A stretch of 26,329 nucleotides of DNA, taken from Scedosporium boydii (Eukaryota; Ascomycota; Sordariomycetes; Microascales; Microascaceae). Within the stretch, counting starts at the first letter, position 1; every line of letters begins with the position of its first letter. Location: positions 1-26,329 of the forward strand of contig NJFT01000355.1 of the NCBI GenBank assembly GCA_002221725.1, written 5' to 3'. The notes beneath the pieces were generated by a model. That model made no database searches and had not been told where the DNA came from. It saw only the letters and a list, made by a program, of their open reading frames with translations. The translations under genes were made by a program, and so were the position numbers. This document shows positions 17,752 through 26,329 of the stretch, in pieces.

Positions 17752-19357
17752 ATGAGCCAGCCAAATGGAACAGAGAACTCGACTCTTCCCATCCTCTACA
17801 GGGACAAGACGGACCCCAACACATTTTACGAGGCAGCATGGGGCCGCGTCTTCAACGAACGACAGGACACGAGCCGGAAGCCTCTCGCCGTCGTGTTCGC
17901 CTCAAGACCCGAGCACGTAAAAGCAGCAATCGAGCTTGCCAAAACGCAAGGCTGCCGAGTTTCCGTCCGAAGTGGTGGGCATAGCTGGGCTGCGTGGAGC
18001 GTTCGGGACGAAGCCATCCTCATCGACCTTGGGCAGATGAACGAGGTCTACTACGATGAAGACAGTCAAATTGTGTCTTGTTCTCCGAGTACTACGGGTC
18101 TTGTAATCAACAAGTTCCTCAACGCCAAGGGAAGGGTGTTTCCCGGTGGTCATTGCCCGGATGTTGGCTTGGGTGGGTTCCTTTTGCAAGGAGGTATGGG
18201 CTGGAATTGCAAGGTTTGTGCAAAAATCCCGGAAATTCACCAAGGAGCAGGGCAGTTAACATTCGAACGTCTTTGCTTTAGAACTGGGGCTGGGCGTGTG
18301 AACACATCGTCAGCATTGACGTTGTTTCCGCCGATGGACAAGAGCTGCGTTGCAGCGAAAACGAGAATTCGGATCTTTTCTGGGCGGCAAGAGGTTCCGG
18401 TCCCGGTATGGTCAAGCGCTGCACTTTGTGTACTTCTGGGTGATGTAGCCCTTCTCATGCTGAAGTGCAGGATTCCCGGCCATTGTCACGAGATTTCATC
18501 TTCGCACTAGACCCTTGCTGGGCATGTTCGACTCCAAATACACGTTCTCCGTCTCCAGATATCGGGAGGTGATTCAATGGGTCGTCGATGTAGGTCACAT
18601 CAGAGAACAAGAAGAAAAAGAGAGAGAAACAAGTCCGGAATGCTAAATAGCCTCACAGCTTTGCCCGACAGCGGACTCGAGCATGGAAATTGTGTGTGTC
18701 TCCAGATGCTCGCCAACCACTGGCGATATCGAAATCACGGCAAGCTTTACAGCCTTCACGGCGAACAAGGTGGAGGCGGAGGCGGCACTAAAACCCATTC
18801 ATGAGAGTAGGCCAAGCGGCGCCGTCTCCGAGCTATTCTGCCTGGAAAACAATCTCGCGTGGCAGTACGACCATCAAAGCGCGGCCAACCCACCCAACCA
18901 CCGGTACTGCAGCGAGAATGCCTACCTGCGAAACGAGGCCGACGTGGCTTCTGTACTAGAGGCCGCCTTTACGACATTGCCGAGCAAAAAGGCGTTCTCG
19001 CTCTACTTTGCCATGAACCCGACTTCAAGGCGCCCGTTGCCGGACATGGCGCTTAGTATGCAGTCCGATCACTATTTTGCCCTCTATACTGTCTGGGAAG
19101 ACGCGGCGGATGATGAGCGCTGCACGCGTTGGGTCCACGACATCGTGCGCGACGTTGAGCGGCATAGCGTTGGTAGTTACCTGGGAGATGCGGACTTCCA
19201 GCAGAGGAGGACCAAATTCTGGAGCGAGGAAAATGGAAAGAAGTTGAGGGAGATCCGGAAGAAATGGGATCCTCAAGGGCGGATTTGCGGATATTTGGAC
19301 GTGGGCGATAAAAGCGGCGTCGAGGGACTGAAGAATGAGTTTGAGTGGGTTGTTTAG
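17752..19357 (+). CDS. FAD-linked oxidase, berberine-bridge-enzyme (BBE) family, 467 aa
   Basis: Four exons, 17752-18213, 18282-18405, 18471-18589 and 18659-19357, join in phase to 467 residues. Introns of 68, 65 and 69 bases start GTTTGT, GTATGG and GTAGGT and end TTTAG, TGCAG and CACAG. The N-terminal half is a PCMH-type FAD-binding domain: RSGGHSW with His77, and GGHCPDVGLGG with Cys135. His and Cys at these places are the two covalent FAD attachment sites of bicovalent BBE-like oxidases. The C-terminal end has the BBE-type pattern of a Tyr/Asp-rich stretch, then KKWDP and a short tail. Such enzymes use O2 to oxidise alcohols, sugars or ring systems, producing H2O2, and many act in fungal natural-product pathways. 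No signal peptide is seen, so an intracellular role is likely, unlike secreted oligosaccharide oxidases. Substrate unknown. The neighbouring SDR suggests shared metabolism. Confidence 0.87.
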
Positions 19358-19878
19358 GCCTCAAACTGCATTTGTCTGCTTAAAGATTGATCAATTGTTA
19401 CCAGTGTCCAGCCTCAAACTTGACTCTCAACATTGCCAGAGAGTTGATGGAAATATAAAGCCTGACGTGGTCGTATAAACCTGTCTCGGAAAATGTCAAA
19501 TGCGAGTTTCGATAACAGCAATGGGCGCCGCTGACACAAGAATAAACTGGAGAATTGGATGAAACAATTGAACATTTGATGTTGGGACCAGAACTCGAAA
19601 TGTCGATAGAATACCAATATGGGATGCTGGGACCACTCAAAGAATTTGAAATAAAGACGGTGGGGGGCGGGCACGGGGTCTCAAGCTGTGGAAGACGTGC
19701 TGCAGCCTGCTGAAGTTCCCCCATCCAACGCAGCCTGGCGAAAGCCGAAATCAATCACACATAGCATTCCTCAATGATCTCCCCAGCAGGGCAGAGCTTT
19801 TTAAGATAGGCCTCAACTGTGGGAACCAGGTTTCAAAGAGAAGGCTTATTCGGCGGCCAAGTGTGTTTTTGACTTACG
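19358..19878. other. Intergenic region upstream of the Sec15 gene
   Basis: About 520 bases separate the oxidase stop from the Sec15 start. It contains the Sec15 promoter at the right and a possible small minus-strand gene described separately. No clear TATA box precedes Sec15. Confidence 0.45.
19398..19754 (-). CDS. Possible small hypothetical protein, 118 aa
   Basis: An ATG-initiated frame of 118 codons with ordinary codon use that almost fills the gap between two genes. It would be divergent from Sec15 with only 124 bases between starts. The sequence is rich in Ser, Ile, Val and Tyr with five Cys (one adjacent pair), suggestive of a beta-rich domain, but I recognise nothing. No signal peptide or zinc motif is clear. 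It may be a chance frame, since a second minus-strand frame of 86 codons overlaps it. Confidence 0.3.
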   Translation of the reverse strand: MISAFARLRWMGELQQAAARLPQLETPCPPPTVFISNSLSGPSIPYWYSIDISSSGPNIKCSIVSSNSPVYSCVSGAHCCYRNSHLTFSETGLYDHVRLYISINSLAMLRVKFEAGHW

Positions 19879-22655
19879 ATGCCTCACAAAACAGAGGACG
19901 ACTATGGGCCGACCTTGGACCAGGTATGTATCCCGATCACGGTTCATCGACAAGGCCAGCAACGGAGATATGCTCATCTCTCCCTTCGTGTCCTAGATCA
20001 TATCATCCTCATCAGAGCTTGATTTTATCGATAAACTTATAACAGTCCTTAAAGATGCATCGACTACCTTGAGAGTGCCATTATTGATCCAGGAGCTGGA
20101 TGAATATGCCGAATCTAGGGAGTCTGAAATTGAGGCGATCTCATTACCAGAACAGCAGGGGTTGCTAGATTACGTGGAGCAACTCCAAAAAATACAGGAA
20201 GAAATTGCCACACTTTCTCGCGACATCTTGGAGATAAACCAATCTATCCAGTCCAGTACAGAGAAGGCGGCAGAGAAAATGCAAAGGCTGGTCGACGTCA
20301 GTGGAGTTCGACGCAACACCAGGGATGCGTCAAATGCCCTCCGAAGATCTCTCGAGATTCTCCACGCCGCGAATTACGCGTATGATCTTATCCGCAGCAA
20401 GAAGAAATACTTTGCCGCCCTAAGATCACTCGAAGACCTGCAGAAGGAGCACCTGTTCCCCTCAATCCAAAACAAATATAGCCCCCAGCAGGAGCTAGTC
20501 AATGCGGTTCAGAAATCGATAGCCACTTGCCAAAGGGCCATCTCAGAAGCTACCATGGCTGACTTGAATACGTGGCTCTTTCGTATCAGAGAGACCTCCC
20601 AGGTTTTAGGCGAGCTCGCCTTCCACCAAACGGAGCTTCGAAGAATTCGGCAACGGAAGCGCAGTGAGGAGAACCAGCTCATGACCAACTTCAAGCTAAA
20701 CTCGGCGATAGAGTTAGTATTGGATGAGACTGAACAGTTTGATATCCTGGAAAATGAGGAACTCCAGATCGACTTCACCCCACTCTTTGAATGTATACAT
20801 GTGCACGAAACCCTTGGCCAAAGCGACAAGTTCCGGACAGAGTACTCTGCGACTCGGTGGCAGCAGAAAGATCTATTTTTACCTGTTTTAGTTAACTTGA
20901 CAGACGACGATGACGAATCCTCGTTGAGGAGCCTATTGGAGGGGATCGCTGGGTTTGCCATTATTGAAATGGCGACCGTGCACCGAGCACCTCAGCTGCG
21001 GTCGACCGTTGATGTAGGCTCGCGCCGAGCTTGGCCATGCTGATCCATTTTTCAGGGCTAACTCAGTTTACCAGGTGGAAGAACTGTGGGATTCGATGTG
21101 CCAAATGACGATCCAGCTCACAACAAAGGCACTCAACAGCGTAACCGACCCCAAGGTCCTCCTCAATACCAAAGGCTATATGGCCTTGTTCATACAGACA
21201 ATGGAGGTACGGAAACAGCTACTTTGTTTCACGCCCATGGCTAATACCAAAACCAGGGATGGGGCTATTCAGTGTCAACGCTAGATAACTTCCTCGTCAA
21301 ACTGTTCGAGAAGTATGCGGAGCTTCTACAGCAGCGGGTTAGCGAGGACTTCCAGGAGGCAAGTTAAAATATGGCACAACGACCCAATGATATTATTACC
21401 TGCCATCTATTCTAACTCCGCAACAGATTGTCACCATCGATGATTACATGCCGATGGAGATACGCACTTTGGATGAGTACGAGAAGGTAGTTGCTGTTTG
21501 TTGGTTCATCGACGACGAATCTAGTGAACCGAGGTTAGTGCATTCATTACCTTGCCATGAAGAGATGTATCAACACAATACATCAACCAGAGCGATGGAG
21601 GCGTTACTGACGATGTACTAGGTTTCCTTGCGCCATGCCCTTTTCTCGGATGTACCCGCTCCTCTGCATCGACATACGGAACCTTATCAACCAGTTCTAC
21701 TTCTTCACTGAGGACTACTTCCCGCGCGCAAAAATTATTGACGATGAGTTGCAAAAGGTATGAAGTGTTGCTGTTTGCGGCTGTAGGGACATCAGTACTA
21801 ATAACCTAACAGACCCTGGACAGACTATTGAACGTGGCTTGTACCGCACTAATTGAAAGACTGAGCTCCCAGTATCTTAGCCAAGTTGTCCAGATCCTAA
21901 TCAATCTTGAGTTCTTTGAGAAAGCCTGTCAGGAACTGGAAAAGTTCTTGTCGTCCAATTCAGCCCGTGGACTGGTAGCTCTAAGCGCAACCGAGCAGTT
22001 CAGGAACGAGACAAAGACTGCCGAGAAACGAGTGTTTGAGCTGATTAATTCCAAGATTGACGATCTTGTTGATACGGCTGAATACGACTGGGCGGCAGCG
22101 AACACCTCACCGGAGCCAAGCAACTACATCCAGACGCTGAGGCGCTATCTCTCTACCATCATGAGCTCAATATTACTTGGACTGCCCCGTGAGATAAGAG
22201 AGCTCATATACTTTGATGCGTTGAGTCACGCAGCGAATAAGATTCTTGTGAGAAACCCCCAACCAAGCCCTGCCGACTCGTTTACTTCCGCCTTCCCTCT
22301 AAAAAAAACAGAGACTAACCTTTTCAAGGCACTACCTCTATCCCCAGAGGTCCAGTGTATTAATGCAAATGGAGTGGCTGCTCTGGCCCAAGATGTGCAG
22401 TACCTTAGCGACTATGTCGATGGCCTTGAAAATGGACCCATGTTGAAAGGGAACCTGGATGAGCTGCAACAAACGGTCCACTTGATGCAGAGCGACAATC
22501 ATGAGGAGTTCTTCGATTCGTCGATGCGAAACAAGAAGTACGGGCGGGTTGACGTTATGAACGGACTCATTTTGCTCGAGAAGTAAGTTGCTCGCCGAGG
22601 CCGTCTCGTGTTCTTCATCCGTGTCATACTAATTTTCCGTAACAGGCTTACTTAA
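19879..22655 (+). CDS. sec15: Exocyst complex subunit Sec15, nine exons, 745 aa
   Basis: Exons 19879-19923, 19997-21013, 21075-21206, 21257-21358, 21427-21533, 21622-21757, 21813-22247, 22329-22582 and 22646-22655 join in phase to 745 residues, the normal size for fungal Sec15. The N-terminal part (about 50-110) is coiled-coil-like. Recognisable Sec15 blocks include the DFTPLFECIH segment and ELWD (exons 2-3), the GWGYSV segment (exon 4), the MPFSRMYP segment (exon 6), the QIVQILINLEFFEKAC segment (exon 7) and LPLSPEV (exon 8). Family knowledge: Sec15 is the exocyst subunit that binds the Rab GTPase Sec4 on secretory vesicles and links it to Sec10, tethering vesicles at the growing hyphal tip and septa. 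Unusual splicing is listed separately (a GC-AG intron, a stop-free intron and a 10-base last exon). The first exon encodes only 15 residues. I cannot tell whether this is the only Sec15 gene of the genome. Confidence 0.9.
21359..21426 (+). other. GC-AG intron 4 of Sec15, 68 bases
   Basis: The exon ends GAG and the intron begins GCAAGT, the consensus for the rare GC donor class. It has a TCTAAC branch and a CAACAG acceptor, and joining is in phase 0. The next GT (GTTAAA, six bases on) would shift the frame. Confidence 0.8.
22248..22328 (+). other. In-phase, stop-free intron 7 of Sec15, 81 bases
   Basis: Donor GTGAGA, branch ACTAAC near 22315 and acceptor CAAG at 22328. The 81 bases carry no stop codon, so retention would insert 27 residues. 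Removal gives the continuous family block ANKIL-ALPLSPEV, which is why I treat it as an intron. Confidence 0.75.
22583..22655 (+). other. Last intron (63 bases) and 10-base final exon of Sec15
   Basis: GTAAGT at 22583, branch TACTAAT and acceptor AACAG at 22645. The last exon (22646-22655) supplies one base of a Lys codon, Leu, Thr and the stop. Without splicing the protein would stop at the same Lys, two residues shorter. Confidence 0.6.
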
Positions 22656-24111
22656 CAGCAGTCCAAGGTCCGAGCCGAACAGGCGCCATGGCTAATATTT
22701 CCTCGAAGTTTGGGAGGTAAGGCAGCCTCGTCGTGTAGACTCGCGGAAAATGCTGCAAAAAAATGATGGGATGCCGATATCACGATAGGTTCAACTAGAA
22801 ACGAAAGTCTTTATCCAACATAATTAGAGTAGACACTTGTGATGCAACAAATGAGGAAATTGGGGTATGTATGTGTGTACTGAGACTTTTCCCCTTACCC
22901 TACCCTATCCGAAAACGAAAATACACAGGCAGCTCCCTCTTTTTTATACACCTCGTCTCCATGTCCACGCCCACCGTAGATATGTCACCGTGTGATGTGA
23001 GAGGGGGGAGGGAAGAGAGAACATGTCTGGGCAAGAACTTGTGCTGCCGCTCAAGGGCTGACCGCCTGCTCCTTAAATTCCAAGTTCAAGCATAGAGAGA
23101 GGCATTTCATGCATAATGTGACCTAATCAAAACTGCCCGATTATATTTCTCCCACTCGCATCTTCGGCTAGCGGCATTGTCCTGGCGATCAGTCGCAGTG
23201 CGTCTCTCGCGTATGCATCTACGCTATTTATTCTTTGGGCAGACAGGTTTCGATGCCCACCAAGGGCTTCCAAGACCCACCGTTGTCAACTTACTCTCCT
23301 GACGCACAGTACCAATATACTCGGAGAGAGCAGGAGACAAAGGCAGAGGAGTGCCTGGTGGGAACGCTGGCAAGGTGGGCGCAAGTCAAGTAGCCCAAAC
23401 CACTAGTCAGGGGAATTAACTTTGAAATAAGTTTCCGTTGGTGTTGATGGCGAGGGAATCAGGATGGAAGGAAGAGCTGAGTGGGAGGGGGGAGGATGAG
23501 GGCGGGCTGCACCACATCGGCTTCGTCCTCCTGCTCGCCATGGACTGACGTCACTACTAGCGGCATCTAGTCCCTGAGACTTTCGGTATGCTCAAAGTAT
23601 GGCTACAGATACGTCCAATCACACTTGCTAGCGGTGACCTTGTGCTCATCGGAGTAAGTGATCAACGTTTCCTGGGTGAATGGGTGAGTGGCGAGTGGCT
23701 GGATGAGCGAATCCATATCTTCTAGTGTTGAACAACAGCCAGGCTAAAGGAACCCGCGACATCCACACTGCCGACTGCTTGGGGGATCGGCATCCAGACA
23801 GCATCTCAGGATGGAGAACCCCACGAGATACGGCATCCATTCCGCCCTTCAACTGCGAGCTTTTGAGGAAACGCTGTAAGCAAAAGAACAACCTCCCACG
23901 TGGGGTCCTGATCCCATGGGCTGCCTCCCAATTTCCCGCCCGCCGTGCTTTGCTCCTCGCATGACAGCGCGAGATCGCTACGACGTGGTCGCCATGTCCG
24001 TGTCCATGGGATGGGATCGGCGCTTTGTGTGCGTTTGCGTGAGTTTGTGTGAGCAAAAGACAAGACAAAAGAAAATTTCTCGGGGCTCCAATTAGGATAA
24101 CACCCACACAG

Positions 24112-24148
<37 letters not shown>
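24112..24148. repeat. Poly-A tract, 37 bases
   Basis: An uninterrupted A run in intergenic DNA. It could be a relic of a retroposed sequence, but no target duplication or cDNA-like sequence precedes it. Its length may be imprecise. Confidence 0.85.
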
Positions 24149-24150
<2 letters not shown>

Positions 24151-24500
24151 GGAAGACAAAGCGGGCGCGGGCATCGCCCCGGCACTAGTTAATAGTCCGT
24201 AATACGAAACAGAGGGGGTGTGTACGAAGTAGTGCAGACTCCCGTCATTAAAATCGATCCATACCACTTTGCCCCAGCGGCGATAACATTTGATTGGGTT
24301 GGCTGCATCGGGGATGGGATCATTGAGGGATCATTGAGGTTGTTGGGTGGTTGGAGATTGGATGGAGCTTGAGAGTTGGAAGGCGCGAGCGATGGGAGGG
24401 GGCAACAGGGGGGGAACAGGGTCAGAACGGGGAGGGGTTGGCCCAAGCTCCCTGCAGGCGGTCCCCGGTTGCAGCTGCCTCGTGCCTCGTGGACTTGGAC

Positions 24501-24547
24501 GAGTCTGGATTCTCCCATTCGACCAGACTCGCAGACTCGCAGACTGG
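24501..24547. repeat. CAGACTCG tandem repeats with an inverted GAGTCTGG arm
   Basis: CAGACTCG occurs twice and CAGACTGG once in tandem (24524-24547). GAGTCTGG at 24501-24508 is the exact reverse complement of CCAGACTC at 24523-24530, allowing an 8-base stem. It lies about 700 bases upstream of the Trk start. Possible regulator-binding cluster. Confidence 0.45.
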
Positions 24548-25238
24548 ATCCAACTCCTCCATCAGACTCGACCTCGGCGGTTGCAATCCGGGAAATCGAA
24601 ATTGGGGCTGTGCGTGTGCTAGCCTGCGTCAGACGTCAGACAAATGCAAACGGTGCAAACAATATGCAGAATGCAGCTAGCTCGAAACCTCCCAGCGATG
24701 TTCTGCCGCTTGTTTCTCGGAGCTTCATACGACCGCCAGCCTCTACCTCGATTCTCGAATATCAGAGACTTGGGCGTCAAGTAGCCTGCGATCTCTGGAA
24801 ATTTTTTTATACTCTGCCAGTCTGCGAGCTGTCATCGCTGAGGGATTTATTTTCTGGCACTGTTCTGTTGGTTTTTGATTCAATTCCAGTCGTGTTGTTG
24901 TCGGTCGGGGGATACCAATTGGGAAATTCCCTGATAATGGATTTACGAAATGGAATGAGAATGATGCCCTCTTTTTGTGTTTCCTCCTTTCCTTTTTCTC
25001 TTCAGGGCACTCATCGAATAGATAGTCTGCTTGCTTGCCCTAAGGCGCCTGTCCAGGAGGAGAGATAGCATGGTGTTTTTTTTTGGCTGATGTCTGATGT
25101 CTGGGCTCTTATGGTTGGAAAAGGATAAAAGGTCGCCTCTCTTCCCAGTCTGCAGAAGAAGATTGTGATTCCCTCGCATTTACTCCCTTCCTACTCCTCC
25201 TTCTGGCCTTTTCTTCCCGATTTGTGTCTGTGTTCGCG

Positions 25239-26294
25239 ATGACTTCTTGGTTCACAATGTGGAGGCCTAGAATACCTCTCAACTTCATCACGATCCACTG
25301 TAAGCCCTATTCAGTTCCGGCTGCCCTACGATTATCGAAAAGAAAGAAAAGAGGGAGAGAGACAGAGACAAGCAGAGATGGAGCGAAGGACAAGAAGAAG
25401 ACTGACTGACTCGTGTTTCCTCACAAGATGCGTGGATCATATTCATGGGGCTCCTGAGCCTCGTCGTCATCTGCCCCTACGGAAACATGCCCGCTGTCGA
25501 TGCCTACTTTTTTGGTGCCAGCGGATCTACCGAGTCCGGTCTCAACACGTACGTTTCTCCCGGGCTTGTTCTCTCCCGCGTTTTCATTTCCTCAAATGTT
25601 CTTATGCGGGATCTTTTCTAATCCTGGTCTTGCTGTAGTGTTGATATCAAAGACATCCCCGTCTACCAGCAGCTTTACATCTATTTCATTCCCATATTTA
25701 CCAATCTCGGGTTCATCAACACCATCGTCGTGGCCGTGCGCTTGTATTGGTTCGAGAAGAGACTCAAAAAGAAAGGTTTGTAGATCTCCCCAACCACTTC
25801 TCCCCTTTCCCCCCCCAGTTGCGAGTCGTTCTTCATTTTCATTGCTGACGATGATAATCCCGTCTAGTCTTCCGTTTACCGAGCCCAAACCATGAAGACC
25901 TAGAGTCGAATCAGAGATCCGATACAATTGCCCAAAGTGATCAAAAGAACACTGACAGCTCAGATAACACGTCCGGCAAACAGCGGGGGCTGGATCCGGA
26001 ACCGAATCCGCAGAACTCAAAGTCGAAGCCCAGTCCTCCATCCCCAGGCGAGGCCGGGCGAAAGTCAGATGGTCATATCACCTTTGCAGATGAGGAGAGC
26101 CACCCTCGCAGGAATTCGAAAGTTCTATACATTCCTCCCCCCTTGGAGCGTGATAGAGGTAAGAACCCCCTTGGAGACCTCGCCCATGCCTTCGGGCGGC
26201 CTGGCGGTGGATCCTGAAAGGACGCTGTTTCTAATCAGAAAGCGCATAGGCTATCCGATTGTCGAGAGAGATGCGGGAGACACCAGTGATGAAG
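25239..26294 (+). CDS. Trk-type potassium transporter, 5' portion (218 codons in window)
   Basis: Exons 25239-25299, 25428-25548, 25639-25775, 25868-26158 and 26250-26294 join in phase; a donor GTTAGC at 26295 leads out of the window. Residues 17-36 form a first membrane helix. Residues 47-61 form the P-loop with STESGLNT, whose Gly58 is the selectivity-filter glycine of the Trk/HKT family. Residues about 69-96 form the second helix. A long hydrophilic, Ser/Pro/Asp-rich cytosolic loop begins at about 97, as in fungal Trk1 proteins. The family mediates high-affinity K+ (and Na+) uptake across the plasma membrane, driven by membrane potential, and has four such repeats; only the first is present here. 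Introns 1-4 measure 128, 90, 92 and 91 bases. Reading through intron 4 would hit a stop near 26215, and the acceptor GCATAG at 26249 restores frame. ATG at 25257 is an alternative start. Confidence 0.85.
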
Positions 26295-26318
26295 GTTAGC
26301 CTTAAACCTCAAAACCAA

Positions 26319-26329
26319 CCCCCCCCCCC
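26319..26329. repeat. Poly-C run at the window end
   Basis: Eleven C at the extreme end, within an intron of the Trk gene. Contigs often stop at such homopolymers, so this is probably an assembly boundary. Confidence 0.7.

Larger units (their letters stand above)
22656..25238. other. Long intergenic region, 2.6 kb, upstream of the Trk gene
   Basis: No supported gene. It includes a 37-base A run, three tandem CAGACTCG-type units, purine-rich stretches (about 23460-23510 and 24350-24440) and long CT-rich tracts nearer the Trk start. Frames in this region (for example 23646-24185 minus and 24376-25068 plus) are low in complexity or translate the poly-A as poly-Phe. Long leaders and promoters are usual for fungal transporter genes, so much of this may be regulatory. 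Confidence 0.5.

Noticed and set aside
18406..18510. Flavin oxidase as a pseudogene broken into two frames
   Set aside because: The frame breaks coincide with good introns (GTATGG...TGCAG and GTAGGT...CACAG), and splicing restores continuous BBE-family sequence.
20509..20961. 150-codon frame antisense to Sec15 exon 2
   Set aside because: Shadow of a strongly coding exon on the other strand; Ser-rich translation typical of antisense frames.
23646..24267. Minus-strand frames containing a run of Phe
   Set aside because: The Phe run is just the poly-A tract read in antisense; flanking residues show no family.
1..26329. tRNA, rRNA or CRISPR features
   Set aside because: No B-box-like GGTTCGANNCC with a matching acceptor stem, no rRNA-like sequence and no regularly spaced repeats were seen.

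Overview
This window looks like nuclear DNA of a filamentous ascomycete (Pezizomycotina; family resemblance of several proteins suggests Eurotiomycetes, but that is inference). The signs are genes with many short introns (43 to 130 bases) carrying fungal donors (GTATGT, GTAAGT) and CTAAC/CTAAT branch sites, no operons, long CT- or AT-rich intergenic stretches, and clear orthologues of eukaryotic Sec15, Cwc24/RNF113 and fungal Trk.

Layout. 45-1886 (-) is a coiled-coil protein of unknown role. 4436-6187 (+) is an unrecognised multi-pass membrane protein with a large, probably glycosylated ectodomain. 6790-7650 (-) is an acyl-protein-thioesterase/carboxylesterase-type hydrolase that converges on it. 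9275-10292 (-) is the spliceosomal zinc-finger/RING protein Cwc24, with one intron. 10.3-14.6 kb is gene-poor and holds a small stand-alone DnaJ-type zinc-finger protein (12780-13109, +), an LTR-like fragment near 13.6 kb and a two-exon orphan gene (13870-14528, -). 16277-17077 (+) is a short-chain dehydrogenase, followed in the same direction by a four-exon berberine-bridge-type flavin oxidase (17752-19357). 19879-22655 (+) is the exocyst subunit Sec15 in nine exons. After a 2.6 kb gap, 25239-26294 (+) is the 5' part of a Trk-type potassium transporter, which runs off the window inside an intron at a C homopolymer.

Most genes are independent housekeeping functions: splicing (Cwc24), polarised exocytosis (Sec15), K+ uptake (Trk) and thioester or ester hydrolysis. 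The one plausible functional partnership is the adjacent dehydrogenase and flavin oxidase, a common pairing in fungal secondary metabolism, but no polyketide, peptide or terpene synthase is present here. The most novel-looking item is the 109-residue protein made almost only of CxxCxGxG-type zinc-finger repeats, with its own TATA box and 5'-UTR intron. The Sec15 gene has unusual splicing: a GC-AG intron, a stop-free intron that is a multiple of three, and a 10-base last exon. No RNA genes, CRISPR arrays or complete transposons were recognised. All exon boundaries were deduced by eye from splice signals, reading frame and family knowledge.
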